A stretch of DNA of 64,000 nucleotides, from NCBI RefSeq assembly GCF_004786035.1, contig NZ_CP035088.1, positions 1,338,001 through 1,402,000 of the forward strand. The letters are read 5' to 3'. The position numbers and the translations under genes were made by a program. The stretch is from Pseudomonas viciae (GTDB taxonomy: Bacteria > Pseudomonadota > Gammaproteobacteria > Pseudomonadales > Pseudomonadaceae). The stretch's first letter is position 1. Each line of letters begins with the position of its first letter. This document shows positions 34,514-44,139 of this stretch, one piece after another. A model generated the notes under the pieces. It was given only the letters and a program-made list of their open reading frames with translations. It had not been told where the DNA came from and did not search any database.

Positions 34514-35575
34514 ATGACGCAACGTAAAATCATCCACGTCGACTGTGACTGTTTCTATGCCGCTATCGAGATGCGCGATGACCCGCGGCTGGCTGGCAAG
34601 CCCCTGGCAGTCGGCGGCTCGGCGGATCGGCGGGGAGTGATTGCCACGTGTAACTATGAAGCGCGGGCTTACGGTGTGCGTTCGGCCATGTCATCCGGTC
34701 ATGCCTTGAAGCTCTGCCCGGACCTGACCATCGTCAAGCCGCGGATGGATGCCTATCGAGAAGCTTCGAAGGAAATTCATACGATTTTCAGCGATTACAC
34801 CGACCTGATCGAGCCGTTGTCCCTGGACGAGGCTTACCTGGATGTCTCCGCCAGCGCCCATTTTGGTGGCAGCGCCACTCGCATCGCCCAGGACATTCGT
34901 CGACGGGTTTCCAATCAGTTGCACATCACTGTCTCCGCTGGCGTCGCGCCGAACAAGTTCCTGGCCAAGATCGCCAGCGATTGGAAAAAGCCCAATGGCC
35001 TGTTCGTCATCACCCCGGATCAGGTCGAGGACTTCGTCTCGGCCCTGCCGGTCAGCAAGCTCCACGGCGTGGGCAAGGTCACCGCCGACAAGCTGAACAG
35101 GCTCGGTATTGTTGACTGCCAGCAGCTGCGCCAATGGGACAAGCTGGCGCTGGTGCGCGAATTCGGCAGTTTTGGCGAACGGCTCTGGAGCCTGGCCCGC
35201 GGTATTGATGAGCGTCTGGTACACAACGACAGTCGACGGCAGTCCATCAGTGTTGAAAACACCTACGACGTCGACCTGCCCGATCTGGTGAGCTGCCTCG
35301 AAAAACTTCCGGAACTGATGCAAACCCTCAGCGGGCGCATGGCGCGGATCGACGACAGCTATCGCCCGGGCAAGCCGTTCGTCAAAGTGAAATTCCATGA
35401 CTTCACCCAGACCACGCTGGAGCAGGCCGGGGCAGGGCGGGACCTGGGCAGCTACCAGCTGTTATTGACCCAGGCGTTCAACCGTGGCGGCAAGCCGGTG
35501 CGGTTGTTGGGGATTGGGGTACGGCTGGAAGATTTGCGCGGTGGGTTTGAGCAGTTGGAGTTGTTTGAGCGGTGA
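34514..35575 (+). CDS. dinB: DNA polymerase IV
   Basis: The 353-residue Y-family polymerase performs error-prone bypass of lesions. Motifs HVDCDCFYAAIEMR and SLDEAYLDVS carry the catalytic acidic residues; SAGVAPNKFLAKIASDWKK and the helix-hairpin-helix HGVGKVTADKL follow. The C-terminus ends QLELFER, a beta-clamp binding motif. The ATG at 34514 is chosen because the polymerase fold begins there. A LexA box makes it an SOS gene. Confidence 0.96.
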   Translation: MTQRKIIHVDCDCFYAAIEMRDDPRLAGKPLAVGGSADRRGVIATCNYEARAYGVRSAMSSGHALKLCPDLTIVKPRMDAYREASKEIHTIFSDYTDLIEPLSLDEAYLDVSASAHFGGSATRIAQDIRRRVSNQLHITVSAGVAPNKFLAKIASDWKKPNGLFVITPDQVEDFVSALPVSKLHGVGKVTADKLNRLGIVDCQQLRQWDKLALVREFGSFGERLWSLARGIDERLVHNDSRRQSISVENTYDVDLPDLVSCLEKLPELMQTLSGRMARIDDSYRPGKPFVKVKFHDFTQTTLEQAGAGRDLGSYQLLLTQAFNRGGKPVRLLGIGVRLEDLRGGFEQLELFER

Positions 35576-35625
35576 GGCTGCCGATGAATGCCCTGCTTGG
35601 CGCGGTCCTTGTGGTAAGGGAATTT

Positions 35626-35692
35626 TGTGGGAGCAAAGCTTGCTCGCGATCGCATCCCTGAGACCGCCATCGCGGGCAAGCCTTGCTCCCAC
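35626..35692. repeat. REPIN (inverted pair of REP palindromes)
   Basis: GTGGGAGCAAAGCTTGCTCGCGAT and its inverse ATCGCGGGCAAGCCTTGCTCCCAC flank about 20 bases. This is the mobile doublet form of REP, between dinB and the convergent lipoprotein gene. Confidence 0.85.
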
Positions 35693-35727
35693 AGATCTCC
35701 CACACAATCCCTTGCTACAGGGGCATT

Positions 35728-36681
35728 TCAGTTCGCGCCCGGGTCCGCCACCAACCGCCCGCCATCCTTGGTCAGTGCTTTCATGAACTCGCTCTGCAAC
35801 TCCGGATCATTGCGGGTCAGTTCGATCAGGCTCTGTTCCAGTTCGCTGGCCTCTTCTTCAAGTCCCAGCTCCGACAGGCGCTTGACCCGGTGAACCCATT
35901 GGCTCACTTCGTCGTCTTCCAGGTCGTCGTAGATCAATGCGTGGGCTTCCACCAGTTTGCTGCGCAAAGTGCTGCTGATGCTCAGGGATGAGTCGGTGTG
36001 CACTTCGTCCTGGGCGTCCGTCACGCTGATCTGCAATTTGCCAAATTGGCTGAGGTCCTGCTCGGCGAACGGGCTTTCCAGCAGGTTCAAGCGCAGCACA
36101 CCGTTGCGATCGGTGCTCAATTCGAAGGTCTGCCGGGCGGCCTTGACCTGCACCGGGCGTTCGCTCCAGGGCAGGCTCGAGTGTTCGGTGCGCTTGTCGC
36201 GCTGGACTTCGTCGATGCCTGCCAGGTTCTGCTGGGCCCGGCCATGGGATGGTACGTTCATGAACGGGTTGAGCCCGGCGAAACCGTAGCTGATCCAGTC
36301 ACGGGTGACGGAGTCCGGCAGGTTGCCCAGGGCAAACACATTGACCACGTTCGCGCCGACGCCGGCCACCACGGCCACCGCTCCCAGGGGGATTTCGTAG
36401 ACTTCCCGCCAAGGCTGATACGGCGTGTAGCGATCGTAACGGCGCGTGACCTCGAATTCGGTGACTTCGAAGGTCTTCTGCTCATTGATTCGTACACGGC
36501 GCTGCGGCAGGTCGAGCGCCTTGGGCTCGCCCACATCAATCTGCAGGCTATGGTCGAGCAGTTTGCGCTCGACCCGCTCTTCGTGCTCGCTGCGTTGCGA
36601 CAGTTGGTTGGCGCAGCCGCTGACCAGCAGGGCGCCGCACAGGGCGGCGCCACAGAGGCCTAAGGTGTTTCGCTTGAACAT
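35728..36681 (-). CDS. Lipoprotein of unknown function upstream of dinB, downstream of proS
   Basis: The 317-residue protein has a lipoprotein signal peptide with lipobox VSG-Cys23. The mature part contains a short hydrophobic stretch (IPLGAVAVVAGVGANVVNVFA) and a C-terminal helical region rich in Glu and Leu (RLSELGLEEEASELEQSLIE). It follows proS on the same strand, as I recall for P. aeruginosa PA0957. No enzyme motif is visible, so I do not assign a function. Confidence 0.75.
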   Translation of the reverse strand: MFKRNTLGLCGAALCGALLVSGCANQLSQRSEHEERVERKLLDHSLQIDVGEPKALDLPQRRVRINEQKTFEVTEFEVTRRYDRYTPYQPWREVYEIPLGAVAVVAGVGANVVNVFALGNLPDSVTRDWISYGFAGLNPFMNVPSHGRAQQNLAGIDEVQRDKRTEHSSLPWSERPVQVKAARQTFELSTDRNGVLRLNLLESPFAEQDLSQFGKLQISVTDAQDEVHTDSSLSISSTLRSKLVEAHALIYDDLEDDEVSQWVHRVKRLSELGLEEEASELEQSLIELTRNDPELQSEFMKALTKDGGRLVADPGAN

Positions 36682-36698
36682 GACGTCTCTATCTGGTG

Positions 36699-38414
36699 TC
36701 AGCGGCGGATACGGGCCTGGAGGAAAGACAGCACGTCGGCGACCGGCAGCGCTTGCGGCTCGGCCTCGGTGCGGCTCTTGTATTCCAGGTTGCCTTCGGC
36801 CAGGCCGCGGTCACTGACGACGATCCGATGCGGGATGCCGATCAGTTCCATGTCTGCGAACTTGATGCCGGGGCTGGTTTTCTTGTCGCGATCGTCCAGC
36901 AGGACTTCGAAACCGGCAGCTGTCAGCTCGGCGTAGAGTTTGTCGGTGGCTTCGCGAACCAGATCGGTCTCATAGCGCAGCGGCACCAGGGCAACCTGGA
37001 ATGGCGCCAGTGTGTCGCTCCAAATGATGCCTTTCTCGTCGTTGTTCTGCTCGATGGCGGCCGCCACCACGCGGGATACACCAATACCGTAGCAACCCAT
37101 TTCCAGGGTGACCGGCTTGCCGTTCTCGCCCAGCACTTCGCACTTCATCGCCTTGCTGTACTTGTTACCCAGCTGGAAGATGTGCCCGACTTCGATGCCG
37201 CGCTTGATTTCCAGGGTGCCCTTGCCGTCCGGGCTCGGATCGCCGGCCACGACGTTGCGCAGGTCGGCCACGGTTGGCACCGGCAGGTCGCGTTCCCAGT
37301 TCACGCCGAAATAGTGCTTGTCATCGATGTTGGCACCGATGGCGAAGTCGCTCATCAACGCCACCGAGCGGTCGATGATGATCGGCAGCGGCAGGTTTAA
37401 CGGGCCGAGGGAGCCGGCTCCGGCGCCAATGGCGTCGCGCAGTTCGGCGTCGCTGGCCATGACCAGCGGGCTGGCGACGCCAGGTTGGTTGGCGGCCTTG
37501 ATTTCGTTCAGCTCATGATCGCCACGGATGATCAGGGCTATCAGCTTGCCGGCTTCTTCCGCGCGCACGATCAGGGTCTTGATGGTCCGTTCGATCGGCA
37601 GGTTGTGGCCTTCCACCAGCTGGGCGATGGTCTTGGCGTTCGGCGTATCCACCAGGCGCAGTTCTTCGCTCGGTGCCGCGCGGGAAGTTTCCCGTGGCAC
37701 GGCTTCGGCTTTCTCGATGTTCGCGGCGTAGTCGGAGCCGTTGCTGAAGACGATGTCGTCTTCGCCGGACTCGGCCAGCACGTGGAATTCGTGGGAGCCG
37801 GCGCCGCCGATGGAGCCGTTGTCGGCTTCAACCGGACGGAACTTCAGGCCCAGGCGGGTGAAAATGTTGCAGTACGCCTGGTGCATGCGGTCGTAGGTGA
37901 TCTGTAGCGACGCCTGGTCGGCGTGGAAGGAGTAGGAGTCCTTCATGATGAATTCGCGACCGCGCATCAAGCCGAAGCGTGGACGGATCTCGTCACGGAA
38001 TTTGGTCTGGATCTGGTACAGGTTGATCGGCAGTTGCTTATAGCTGCTCAACTCGTTGCGCATCAGGTCGGTGATCACTTCTTCGTGAGTCGGCCCGGCA
38101 CAGAAGTCGCGACCGTGGCGGTCTTTGATGCGCAGCAGCTCGGGGCCGTATTCTTCCCAGCGTCCCGATTCCTGCCACAGTTCGGCCGGCTGGGTGCTCG
38201 GCATCAACACTTCCAGAGAGCCTGCGGCGTCCATCTCCTGGCGAACGATGGCTTCGACCTTGCGCATGACTCGCAGGCCCATCGGCAGCCAGGTGTACAG
38301 GCCCGACGCGAGTTTGCGGATCATGCCGGCACGCAGCATCAGCTGATGGCTGATCACGACGGCGTCGGAAGGCGTTTCTTTCTGTGTGGCGAGCAAAAAT
38401 TGACTGGTGCGCAT
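36699..38414 (-). CDS. proS: Prolyl-tRNA synthetase
   Basis: The 571-residue class II synthetase carries the long bacterial form: N-terminal catalytic domain with [20 protein letters not shown] and the TxE loop GPTHEEV, a YbaK-like editing insertion at about residues 220-400 ([20 protein letters not shown]) that removes mischarged alanine, and an anticodon-binding C-terminus ([19 protein letters not shown]). Length fits E. coli ProS (572). The ATG follows CGGCCAACC without a strong ribosome site. Confidence 0.97.
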   Translation of the reverse strand: MRTSQFLLATQKETPSDAVVISHQLMLRAGMIRKLASGLYTWLPMGLRVMRKVEAIVRQEMDAAGSLEVLMPSTQPAELWQESGRWEEYGPELLRIKDRHGRDFCAGPTHEEVITDLMRNELSSYKQLPINLYQIQTKFRDEIRPRFGLMRGREFIMKDSYSFHADQASLQITYDRMHQAYCNIFTRLGLKFRPVEADNGSIGGAGSHEFHVLAESGEDDIVFSNGSDYAANIEKAEAVPRETSRAAPSEELRLVDTPNAKTIAQLVEGHNLPIERTIKTLIVRAEEAGKLIALIIRGDHELNEIKAANQPGVASPLVMASDAELRDAIGAGAGSLGPLNLPLPIIIDRSVALMSDFAIGANIDDKHYFGVNWERDLPVPTVADLRNVVAGDPSPDGKGTLEIKRGIEVGHIFQLGNKYSKAMKCEVLGENGKPVTLEMGCYGIGVSRVVAAAIEQNNDEKGIIWSDTLAPFQVALVPLRYETDLVREATDKLYAELTAAGFEVLLDDRDKKTSPGIKFADMELIGIPHRIVVSDRGLAEGNLEYKSRTEAEPQALPVADVLSFLQARIRR

Positions 38415-38543
38415 GGTTGGCCGTTGTCGGTTGCTGATGACGAGAAGTGACGGAGCATTGTACGGGCGAGATGCCCTGGCGTACAGGCGCGTGGCCGGTC
38501 GCCGGGAACAGACGCCGGTTTCATCGGCGTCTTCTGAAGTTTC

Positions 38544-40103
38544 CTACGACTCTTCCGCAGGCCGGGTTGGCGTCGGCTCCGTGGCCGCTTCCAAGCCTTG
38601 GCGGCGGTTTTCCTGGAACCAGTGCAAGGCAATCAGGAGCAGGGTCGGAACGCCTAGCAGGGCGGTGATCAGGAAGAAGTTGTGATAGCCGAATTTCTCC
38701 ACCATCACCCCGGAATAGCCGCCGATCAGGCGCGGCAGCAACAGCATGATCGAGCTGAGCAGGGCGTATTGGGTGGCGGAGAACTTCAGGTTGGTCAGGC
38801 TCGACAGATAAGCGACGAATGCCGAGGTGGCCAGGCCCGAGCTGAAGTTGTCCAGGGAGATGGTGACAATCAGCATCTGCAGGTTGGCGCCCATGTCGGT
38901 GAGCATCAGGAAGAGGATGTTGGTGCCGGCCGAGGCCACGCCGCCGATGAACAGGATCGGCAGGATGCCGAAGCGTACGATCAGCAGGCCGCCCATGCCG
39001 GCGCCGACGAGGGTCATGATCAGCCCGAAAATCTTGCTGACGCTGGCGATCTGGTCCTTGGTGAAGCCTTGGTCGATGTAGAACACGTTGGCCATGACGC
39101 CCATGACGGTATCGGACATCCGGTAGGTCGCGATCAGCCCGAGTAGCAACAGCGCTTGCCAGCGGTAGCGCAGGATGAAGTCGTTGACCGGCGTCAGCAC
39201 CGGGGCCAGCCCGCGGCGGCCCATGGCCGACAGGCACAGGGCTGTGAGGATGATATAGAGGATGGCCCGCAGGAACGCGCGGTCTTCGAGCAGCAGGTCA
39301 AGCAGGCTGGCGCCCTCGAACAGCACGCTGGCGAAGTCCGTGTTGTAGAGCTGGGTGAACATCGCCGGAACGGACACCAGCAGTACGATCAACACGAAGA
39401 CCGACGCCAGTTGGTGGACGAACGTGTAGCGTCCAGCCTGTAATTGAGTGCGTAGCGGCACCGGCGGTTCGCGCATGAACAGCGAGGTGAGCAGTGCCGG
39501 GACCATCAGCACGCCGAACAGCAGGTAAGTGCCTGCCCAGGCCGAGTGTTTATAGTTGAAGCCGGTGGAGCCGAAACCTTCGGCGAAGAACAGGGCGCCG
39601 GCGGTGGCCAGCAATGCGGCGATGCGGTAGCCGGACATGTAGCTGGCGGCGAGCGCAGCCTGGCGGGTGTCGTCGGCGATCTCCAGACGATAGGCGTCGA
39701 CGGCGATATCTTGGGTAGCGGAGGCGAACGCCACAATCACGGCGATGGCTATCAACCATGACAGGTGTTTTTGCGGATCGCAGAACCCCATGCCGATCAG
39801 GCCCAGGATCACCAGGGCCTGGGAGAGCACCAGCCAGGAACGGCGGCGGCCGAGTTTACCCAGCAGCGGCAGGCGCCATTGGTCGAGCAGTGGCGACCAG
39901 ACCCATTTAAAGGCGTACGCCAAGCCAATCAGGCTTGCGTAACCAATGGTTTCGCGGGCCACGCCGGCCTCACGCAACCAAACCGAAAGCGTGGAAAACA
40001 CCAGCATGTATGGCAAGCCGGCGGCGAAGCCGAGCAGCAACAGCACGAGCGTCGAGGGACTGGCATAGGCGGCGAGGGCGGCGCGCCAGGTTTTACGGGG
40101 CAT
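38544..40103 (-). CDS. ampG: AmpG-family muropeptide permease
   Basis: The 519-residue MFS transporter has about 14 transmembrane segments. The signature LGFAAGLPYMLVFSTLSVWLRE and [22 protein letters not shown], followed by ATQDIAVDAYRLE, match AmpG, which imports GlcNAc-anhydro-muropeptides for cell wall recycling and so affects ampC induction. P. aeruginosa has two such proteins (AmpG and AmpP); the sequence alone does not settle which this is. Confidence 0.85.
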   Translation of the reverse strand: MPRKTWRAALAAYASPSTLVLLLLGFAAGLPYMLVFSTLSVWLREAGVARETIGYASLIGLAYAFKWVWSPLLDQWRLPLLGKLGRRRSWLVLSQALVILGLIGMGFCDPQKHLSWLIAIAVIVAFASATQDIAVDAYRLEIADDTRQAALAASYMSGYRIAALLATAGALFFAEGFGSTGFNYKHSAWAGTYLLFGVLMVPALLTSLFMREPPVPLRTQLQAGRYTFVHQLASVFVLIVLLVSVPAMFTQLYNTDFASVLFEGASLLDLLLEDRAFLRAILYIILTALCLSAMGRRGLAPVLTPVNDFILRYRWQALLLLGLIATYRMSDTVMGVMANVFYIDQGFTKDQIASVSKIFGLIMTLVGAGMGGLLIVRFGILPILFIGGVASAGTNILFLMLTDMGANLQMLIVTISLDNFSSGLATSAFVAYLSSLTNLKFSATQYALLSSIMLLLPRLIGGYSGVMVEKFGYHNFFLITALLGVPTLLLIALHWFQENRRQGLEAATEPTPTRPAEES

Positions 40104-40147
40104 GGGCTGGAGTCTGCCTCAAAAATTGCGAAAACAAAGCGCGCACT

Positions 40148-40501
40148 CTAACCGCTGTGCTCTACCGGGCGCCAGCCATGGCGCTGAATATCAACACGAT
40201 TATTCAGGACACTGATCCCTTCCGTGCGCAGGCGTGCGCGTTGTTCGTCCCCTGAGGCGCTGCCGGCCGGCAGGCTGATCCGACCGCCGGCGCCCAATAC
40301 CCGATGCCAGGGCAGCTTCGTGTCGTTCGGCAGTTGGCTGAGGGTGCGGCCCACCCAGCGTGCGGCGCGGCCCAGGCCGGCCATTTCGGCAAGCTGTCCA
40401 TAGGTGACGACCTTGCCGGCCGGTACTTGTGCCAGGGTCAGATACAGGGTGGTGCGGCGGATTTGGGCGGCGTTTTCGCTGTCCGCGGGGGTATCAGTCA
40501 C
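40148..40501 (-). CDS. Alkyltransferase-like protein (Cys-less MGMT homologue)
   Basis: The 117-residue protein has the MGMT DNA-binding fold (VPAGKVVTYGQLAEMAGLGRAAR, then VGRTLSQLPNDT), but the active-site PCHR is PWHR (LPWHRVLGAGGRIS). Trp in place of Cys defines the ATL family, which binds O6-alkylguanine and hands lesions to nucleotide excision repair. The start is GTG at 40501 with GAGGA 9 bases upstream. It is co-directional with ampG and proS. Confidence 0.88.
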   Translation of the reverse strand: MTDTPADSENAAQIRRTTLYLTLAQVPAGKVVTYGQLAEMAGLGRAARWVGRTLSQLPNDTKLPWHRVLGAGGRISLPAGSASGDEQRARLRTEGISVLNNRVDIQRHGWRPVEHSG

Positions 40502-40656
40502 GGAAGGGTTCCTCAGGGATGTCCGTCTGTAGATTAATTCCTGGCAGGCCGATTGAGAAATGAACTCATCACGAATACTCGGGTCAGTCGTTGCTAAGGT
40601 GTCATCCTGGGGGATAATGCCGCCTTTTCACCGCAAACTTGAGCCCTTTATCGCTT

Positions 40657-41664
40657 ATGTTGTCTAGAACCTTGCTATGCCTTGCTATCACCAGCGCCTC
40701 CATGCCTTTGCTTGCCGATACCGTCTGGTTGAAAAACGGCGACAAGCTTAGCGGTAAAATCACCGTTTTCGATGGCGGCAAATTGCTGATCCAGACCGAT
40801 TACGCCGGCGCGATTCCCATCGACTGGAAACAGGTCAAGACCCTTGAGAGTGATCAGCAATTGCTGGTCAAGCAGGATGCCTACACGGGTGAGAAAGCCA
40901 AGGCGCTGCAGGCGGCCGAGGACGGCAAGGTGACCCTGGCCAATGGCGATACGCCGAAGACCGTTGAGCTGGCCAGCATCCAGCAAATCCTCAAGCCCAA
41001 GCCGGTGGTCGAGGATCTGGTGTGGAAGGGCAATATCGATGCGGCCCTGGATTATCAGCGTGCGGAAAATGACACCGATGATTACGACATCGACTTCAAG
41101 ACCTCCGCACGCCACGGCAGATGGCGGCACACTGCCGAAGGTGAATACAACCGTGAATTCCAGGACGACGTGGTGTCAGCCGACAACTGGAGGCTGGAGT
41201 ATTCCCTCGATCGGTTCCTCACGGAAAAATGGTTCTGGCAAGGTCGTCTGAATTACAAGCGCGACAAAGTCGAAGACCTGGCGCGCCAACGTGTGGTGGG
41301 TACCGGTCCGGGCTATCAATTCTGGGATGACGAGCTGGGTGCCTTCTCGCTGGGTTCGCTGCTCAACCGTACTGACTACGAGTACCGTGATGGCGGCAAG
41401 GACAACTTCTATTCCGTCGCCATGAAGTGGGACTACAACCGCTACCTCATTGGCAAGCGCGTCGAGTTCTTCACCAACGGCGAAGTGGGCAAGCCGCTGT
41501 CCGACGTGGCGGATTACGCCTACGACGCAGAGATAGGCTTGCGCTATAAGGTTACCGATTGGGCATCGCTCAACCTCAAGGCCGAGAAAGACGTCATCGA
41601 GGGTACCGAAGACAGCGACTTGAGCAAGACCCGTTACACGGCCGGGTTTGGCGTTACCTGGTAA
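40657..41664 (+). CDS. DUF481 outer-membrane protein (YdiY-like)
   Basis: The ATG at 40657 gives 335 residues with a signal peptide cleaved near LLADT. Residues about 20-110 form a small N-terminal region (VWLKNGDKLSGKITVFDGGK). The rest is a DUF481 beta-barrel: repeated amphipathic strands with alternating aromatic residues and a terminal GFGVTW strand, as expected for an outer-membrane protein. The function of the family is unknown. A TTG six codons earlier is an alternative start. Confidence 0.85.
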   Translation: MLSRTLLCLAITSASMPLLADTVWLKNGDKLSGKITVFDGGKLLIQTDYAGAIPIDWKQVKTLESDQQLLVKQDAYTGEKAKALQAAEDGKVTLANGDTPKTVELASIQQILKPKPVVEDLVWKGNIDAALDYQRAENDTDDYDIDFKTSARHGRWRHTAEGEYNREFQDDVVSADNWRLEYSLDRFLTEKWFWQGRLNYKRDKVEDLARQRVVGTGPGYQFWDDELGAFSLGSLLNRTDYEYRDGGKDNFYSVAMKWDYNRYLIGKRVEFFTNGEVGKPLSDVADYAYDAEIGLRYKVTDWASLNLKAEKDVIEGTEDSDLSKTRYTAGFGVTW

Positions 41665-41687
41665 TTCAGGGCCAACACAGACCCTAA

Positions 41688-41776
41688 TGTGGGAGCAGGC
41701 TTGCTCGCGAAAATGGTGTGTCAGCTAACGTTAATGTTGCTGATCCGCCGCTTTCGCGAGCAAGCCCGCTCCCACA
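41688..41776. repeat. REPIN
   Basis: TGTGGGAGCAGGCTTGCTCGCG and CGCGAGCAAGCCCGCTCCCACA are inverted copies around a 45-base centre with its own short symmetry (TTAACGTTAA-like). Confidence 0.88.
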
Positions 41777-41812
41777 GTTTTTTTGTGCGCTGGCAAAAAC
41801 TGACAGGCACAA

Positions 41813-41848
41813 AAAAGCCCCGCTTTTAAGGGCGGGGCTTTTTACTAA
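41813..41848 (-). terminator. Cold-shock gene terminator
   Basis: On the minus strand, AAAAAGCCCCGCCCTT pairs with AAGCGGGGCTTTTTT, 13 bases beyond the stop. Confidence 0.88.
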
Positions 41849-41860
41849 AGCAAGGACAAG

Positions 41861-42070
41861 TTAGATAACTTGAACTTCTTCAGCTTGCATGCCTTTCTGA
41901 CCGCGGGTAGCGATGAAAGAAACCTGTTGGCCTTCTTTCAGGCTTTTGAAGCCGTCGGATTGGATAGCTTTGAAGTGAACAAACAGGTCGTCACCGGATT
42001 GTGGGGTGATGAAGCCGAAGCCTTTTTCATCGTTGAACCACTTAACGGTACCAGTTTGGCGATTAGACAT
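41861..42070 (-). CDS. Cold-shock-domain protein (CspA/CapB type)
   Basis: This 69-residue single OB-fold protein binds single-stranded RNA and DNA and acts as an RNA chaperone. The RNP motifs GFGFITP and DLFVHFKAI are present. The upstream 354 bp to dcd hold no gene and probably include a long 5' leader, which is typical of cold-shock mRNAs. AAGGAG precedes the ATG. Confidence 0.95.
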   Translation of the reverse strand: MSNRQTGTVKWFNDEKGFGFITPQSGDDLFVHFKAIQSDGFKSLKEGQQVSFIATRGQKGMQAEEVQVI

Positions 42071-42424
42071 GGTGTAACTCCTTGAACAAAGATAACTGCG
42101 ACTCAGGAAGAACCCTGGCCGAGACTGAGTGCAAAGAGCAGGAAAAATTCTTGTAGATGGTTGGATCGAAATTCAACATATCGTGTAGAGATTCTCAGTG
42201 ACACAAGCAACACAGTGACGTCACCTTAACCCTTTTTCCCGAATGTGCCAATGGTCTTTGCGAAGGTTTCTCGGTTTTGGTGACTGACGGCCAGCGGTAT
42301 TGCCGTCAGGACCAGGAAATCAAGGTGGATCGGCGAGATTTACGTCCCGCGCTTTGAACCCGGCCTCGCGCCCCGGTAAGATGCTGGACGTATTTTTTCC
42401 ACCTCGCTATTTCAGGAAACCGCC
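42071..42424. other. 354-bp divergent region between the cold-shock gene and dcd
   Basis: It is more AT-rich on the cold-shock side. I see no frame with coding character. It likely contains a long cold-shock 5' leader (minus strand) and the dcd promoter (plus strand). A TGACGTCA palindrome lies at 42216-42223. Confidence 0.5.
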
Positions 42425-42991
42425 ATGAGCATCAAATCGGACAAGTGGATTCGCCGCATGGCGCAAGAGCACGGCATGATCGAGCCCTTCGTCGAGCGCC
42501 AGGTGCGTGGCGAAGGCGCCGACCGGCTGATTTCCTTCGGCGTCTCCAGCTACGGCTACGACGTGCGCTGTGCCGATGAATTCAAGGTGTTCACCAACAT
42601 CAATTCGGCCACCGTCGACCCGAAGAACTTCGACGAGAAGAGCTTCGTCGACGTCAAGAGTGACGTTTGCATCATCCCGCCGAACTCCTTCGCCCTGGCC
42701 CGCACCGTCGAGTACTTCCGTATTCCGCGCAACGTGCTGACCATCTGCCTGGGCAAAAGCACCTACGCCCGTTGCGGCATCATCGTCAACGTCACGCCGC
42801 TGGAACCGGAGTGGGAAGGCCACGTGACCCTGGAGTTCTCCAACACCACGACCCTGCCGGCGAAAATCTATGCCAACGAGGGGGTAGCGCAGATGTTGTT
42901 CCTTGAGTCCGATGAAGAATGTGAAGTGTCCTACAAGGATCGGGGTGGTAAATACCAGGGCCAGCGCGGTGTGACGCTACCGCGTACCTGA
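42425..42991 (+). CDS. dcd: dCTP deaminase
   Basis: The 188-residue trimeric enzyme makes dUTP from dCTP for thymidylate synthesis. Motifs are [20 protein letters not shown], the active-site region [25 protein letters not shown] (split here by context) and [13 protein letters not shown] at the C-terminus. CAGGAAACCGCC precedes the ATG. Length is that of Gram-negative Dcd (about 190). Confidence 0.97.
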   Translation: MSIKSDKWIRRMAQEHGMIEPFVERQVRGEGADRLISFGVSSYGYDVRCADEFKVFTNINSATVDPKNFDEKSFVDVKSDVCIIPPNSFALARTVEYFRIPRNVLTICLGKSTYARCGIIVNVTPLEPEWEGHVTLEFSNTTTLPAKIYANEGVAQMLFLESDEECEVSYKDRGGKYQGQRGVTLPRT

Positions 42992-43091
42992 TTCAGACGA
43001 ACTGTTGGAATTCCTGGGCGGGCAGACACTCTATTGCGTGTACTGCCCGTTTTTGCGTCAGCGCAACGGGCCTTCGCCCAGGAGTTGCTCT

Positions 43092-43298
43092 ATGAAGATC
43101 GATCCGCGAATCAGTGCCGAACTGGCCAAGCTTGAGCCCAATCAGATTGGCGTCATGGCCTGGTCGTTGCTGGCCCATCCTGCCGAAGCGGCGGGTGGTA
43201 TCCCCGGCCAGCCTGATCCCGACACCCCCAACGAAGAGCCCACCGAACCCGGCGAGCCAACCCTGCCGGACGAGCCGCCTCCTGCGCCTGTTGCCTGA
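43092..43298 (+). CDS. Small Pro/Glu-rich hypothetical protein
   Basis: The ATG at 43092 follows AGGAGTTGCTCT and gives 68 residues. Residues 1-36 may form a short helical unit (ISAELAKLEPNQIGVMAWSL). The rest is low complexity, rich in Pro, Glu and Thr. No known domain. A good ribosome site and GC-rich third positions support it as real. Confidence 0.55.
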   Translation: MKIDPRISAELAKLEPNQIGVMAWSLLAHPAEAAGGIPGQPDPDTPNEEPTEPGEPTLPDEPPPAPVA

Positions 43299-43318
43299 AC
43301 GAATAGTGACCTGTCAGC

Positions 43319-43343
43319 TGTGGGAGCAAAGTTTGCTCCCACA
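43319..43343. repeat. REP palindrome
   Basis: GTGGGAGCAAAGTTTGCTCCCAC is a compact palindrome between the small ORF and the end of aotP. Confidence 0.82.
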
Positions 43344-43361
43344 CAACCGTCGCCACAGAGT

Positions 43362-44126
43362 TTATTTCAGGTTGCCACTGAGAAACTGCTTGAGCCGTTC
43401 GCTCCTGGGATTGCCCAGCACGTCTTCCGGCGCGCCTTCTTCTTCCACCAGGCCCTGGTGCAGGAACAGCACCTGGTTCGAGACTTTGCGGGCGAAGCTC
43501 ATTTCGTGGGTCACCATGATCATGGTCCGGCCTTCTTCGGCCAGGCCCTGGATCACTTTCAAGACTTCACCCACCAGCTCCGGGTCCAGGGCCGAGGTGG
43601 GTTCGTCGAACAGCATCACCTCGGGCTCCATCGCCAGCGCGCGGGCGATGGCCACGCGTTGTTGCTGGCCGCCGGAAAGGAACGCCGGATATTGTTCGGC
43701 GACCCGCGCCGGCAGGCCGACCTTGTCGAGATAACGGCGAGCACGGTCGTCGGCTTCCTGCTTGCTGATCCCCAACACCCGGCGCGGAGCCATGGTGATG
43801 TTCTCCAGCACGGTCATGTGGCTCCACAGGTTGAAGTGTTGGAACACCATGGCCAGGCGCGTACGGATGCGTTGCAGTTCATCATCGTCGGCCACGCGCA
43901 TGCCGTGGCGGTCCTTGATCATCTGGATCGCCTGGCCGTCCAGGCTCATGGCGCCGTCATTGGGTTGCTCGAGAAAGTTGATACAGCGCAAAAAGGTACT
44001 TTTGCCCGAGCCGCTGGCGCCGATCAGGCTGATGACGTCGCCGGTCTTGGCCTTGAGCGAAACGCCTTTGAGCACCTGATGTTCGCCATAGCTTTTATGC
44101 AGGCCTTCGATGGTCAGTTTGTACAT
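43362..44126 (-). CDS. aotP: Arginine/ornithine ABC transporter ATP-binding protein AotP
   Basis: The 254-residue ATPase has Walker [10 protein letters not shown], signature [15 protein letters not shown], Walker B VMLFDEP and the H-loop THEMSF. It is a HisP/AotP type polar amino acid importer ATPase. The ATG at 44126 ([14 protein letters not shown]) is chosen over an upstream frame. It is the last gene of aotJQMOP; argR, which follows in P. aeruginosa, is not present here. Confidence 0.9.
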   Translation of the reverse strand: MYKLTIEGLHKSYGEHQVLKGVSLKAKTGDVISLIGASGSGKSTFLRCINFLEQPNDGAMSLDGQAIQMIKDRHGMRVADDDELQRIRTRLAMVFQHFNLWSHMTVLENITMAPRRVLGISKQEADDRARRYLDKVGLPARVAEQYPAFLSGGQQQRVAIARALAMEPEVMLFDEPTSALDPELVGEVLKVIQGLAEEGRTMIMVTHEMSFARKVSNQVLFLHQGLVEEEGAPEDVLGNPRSERLKQFLSGNLK

Positions 44127-44139
44127 GGAACAGGCATCC

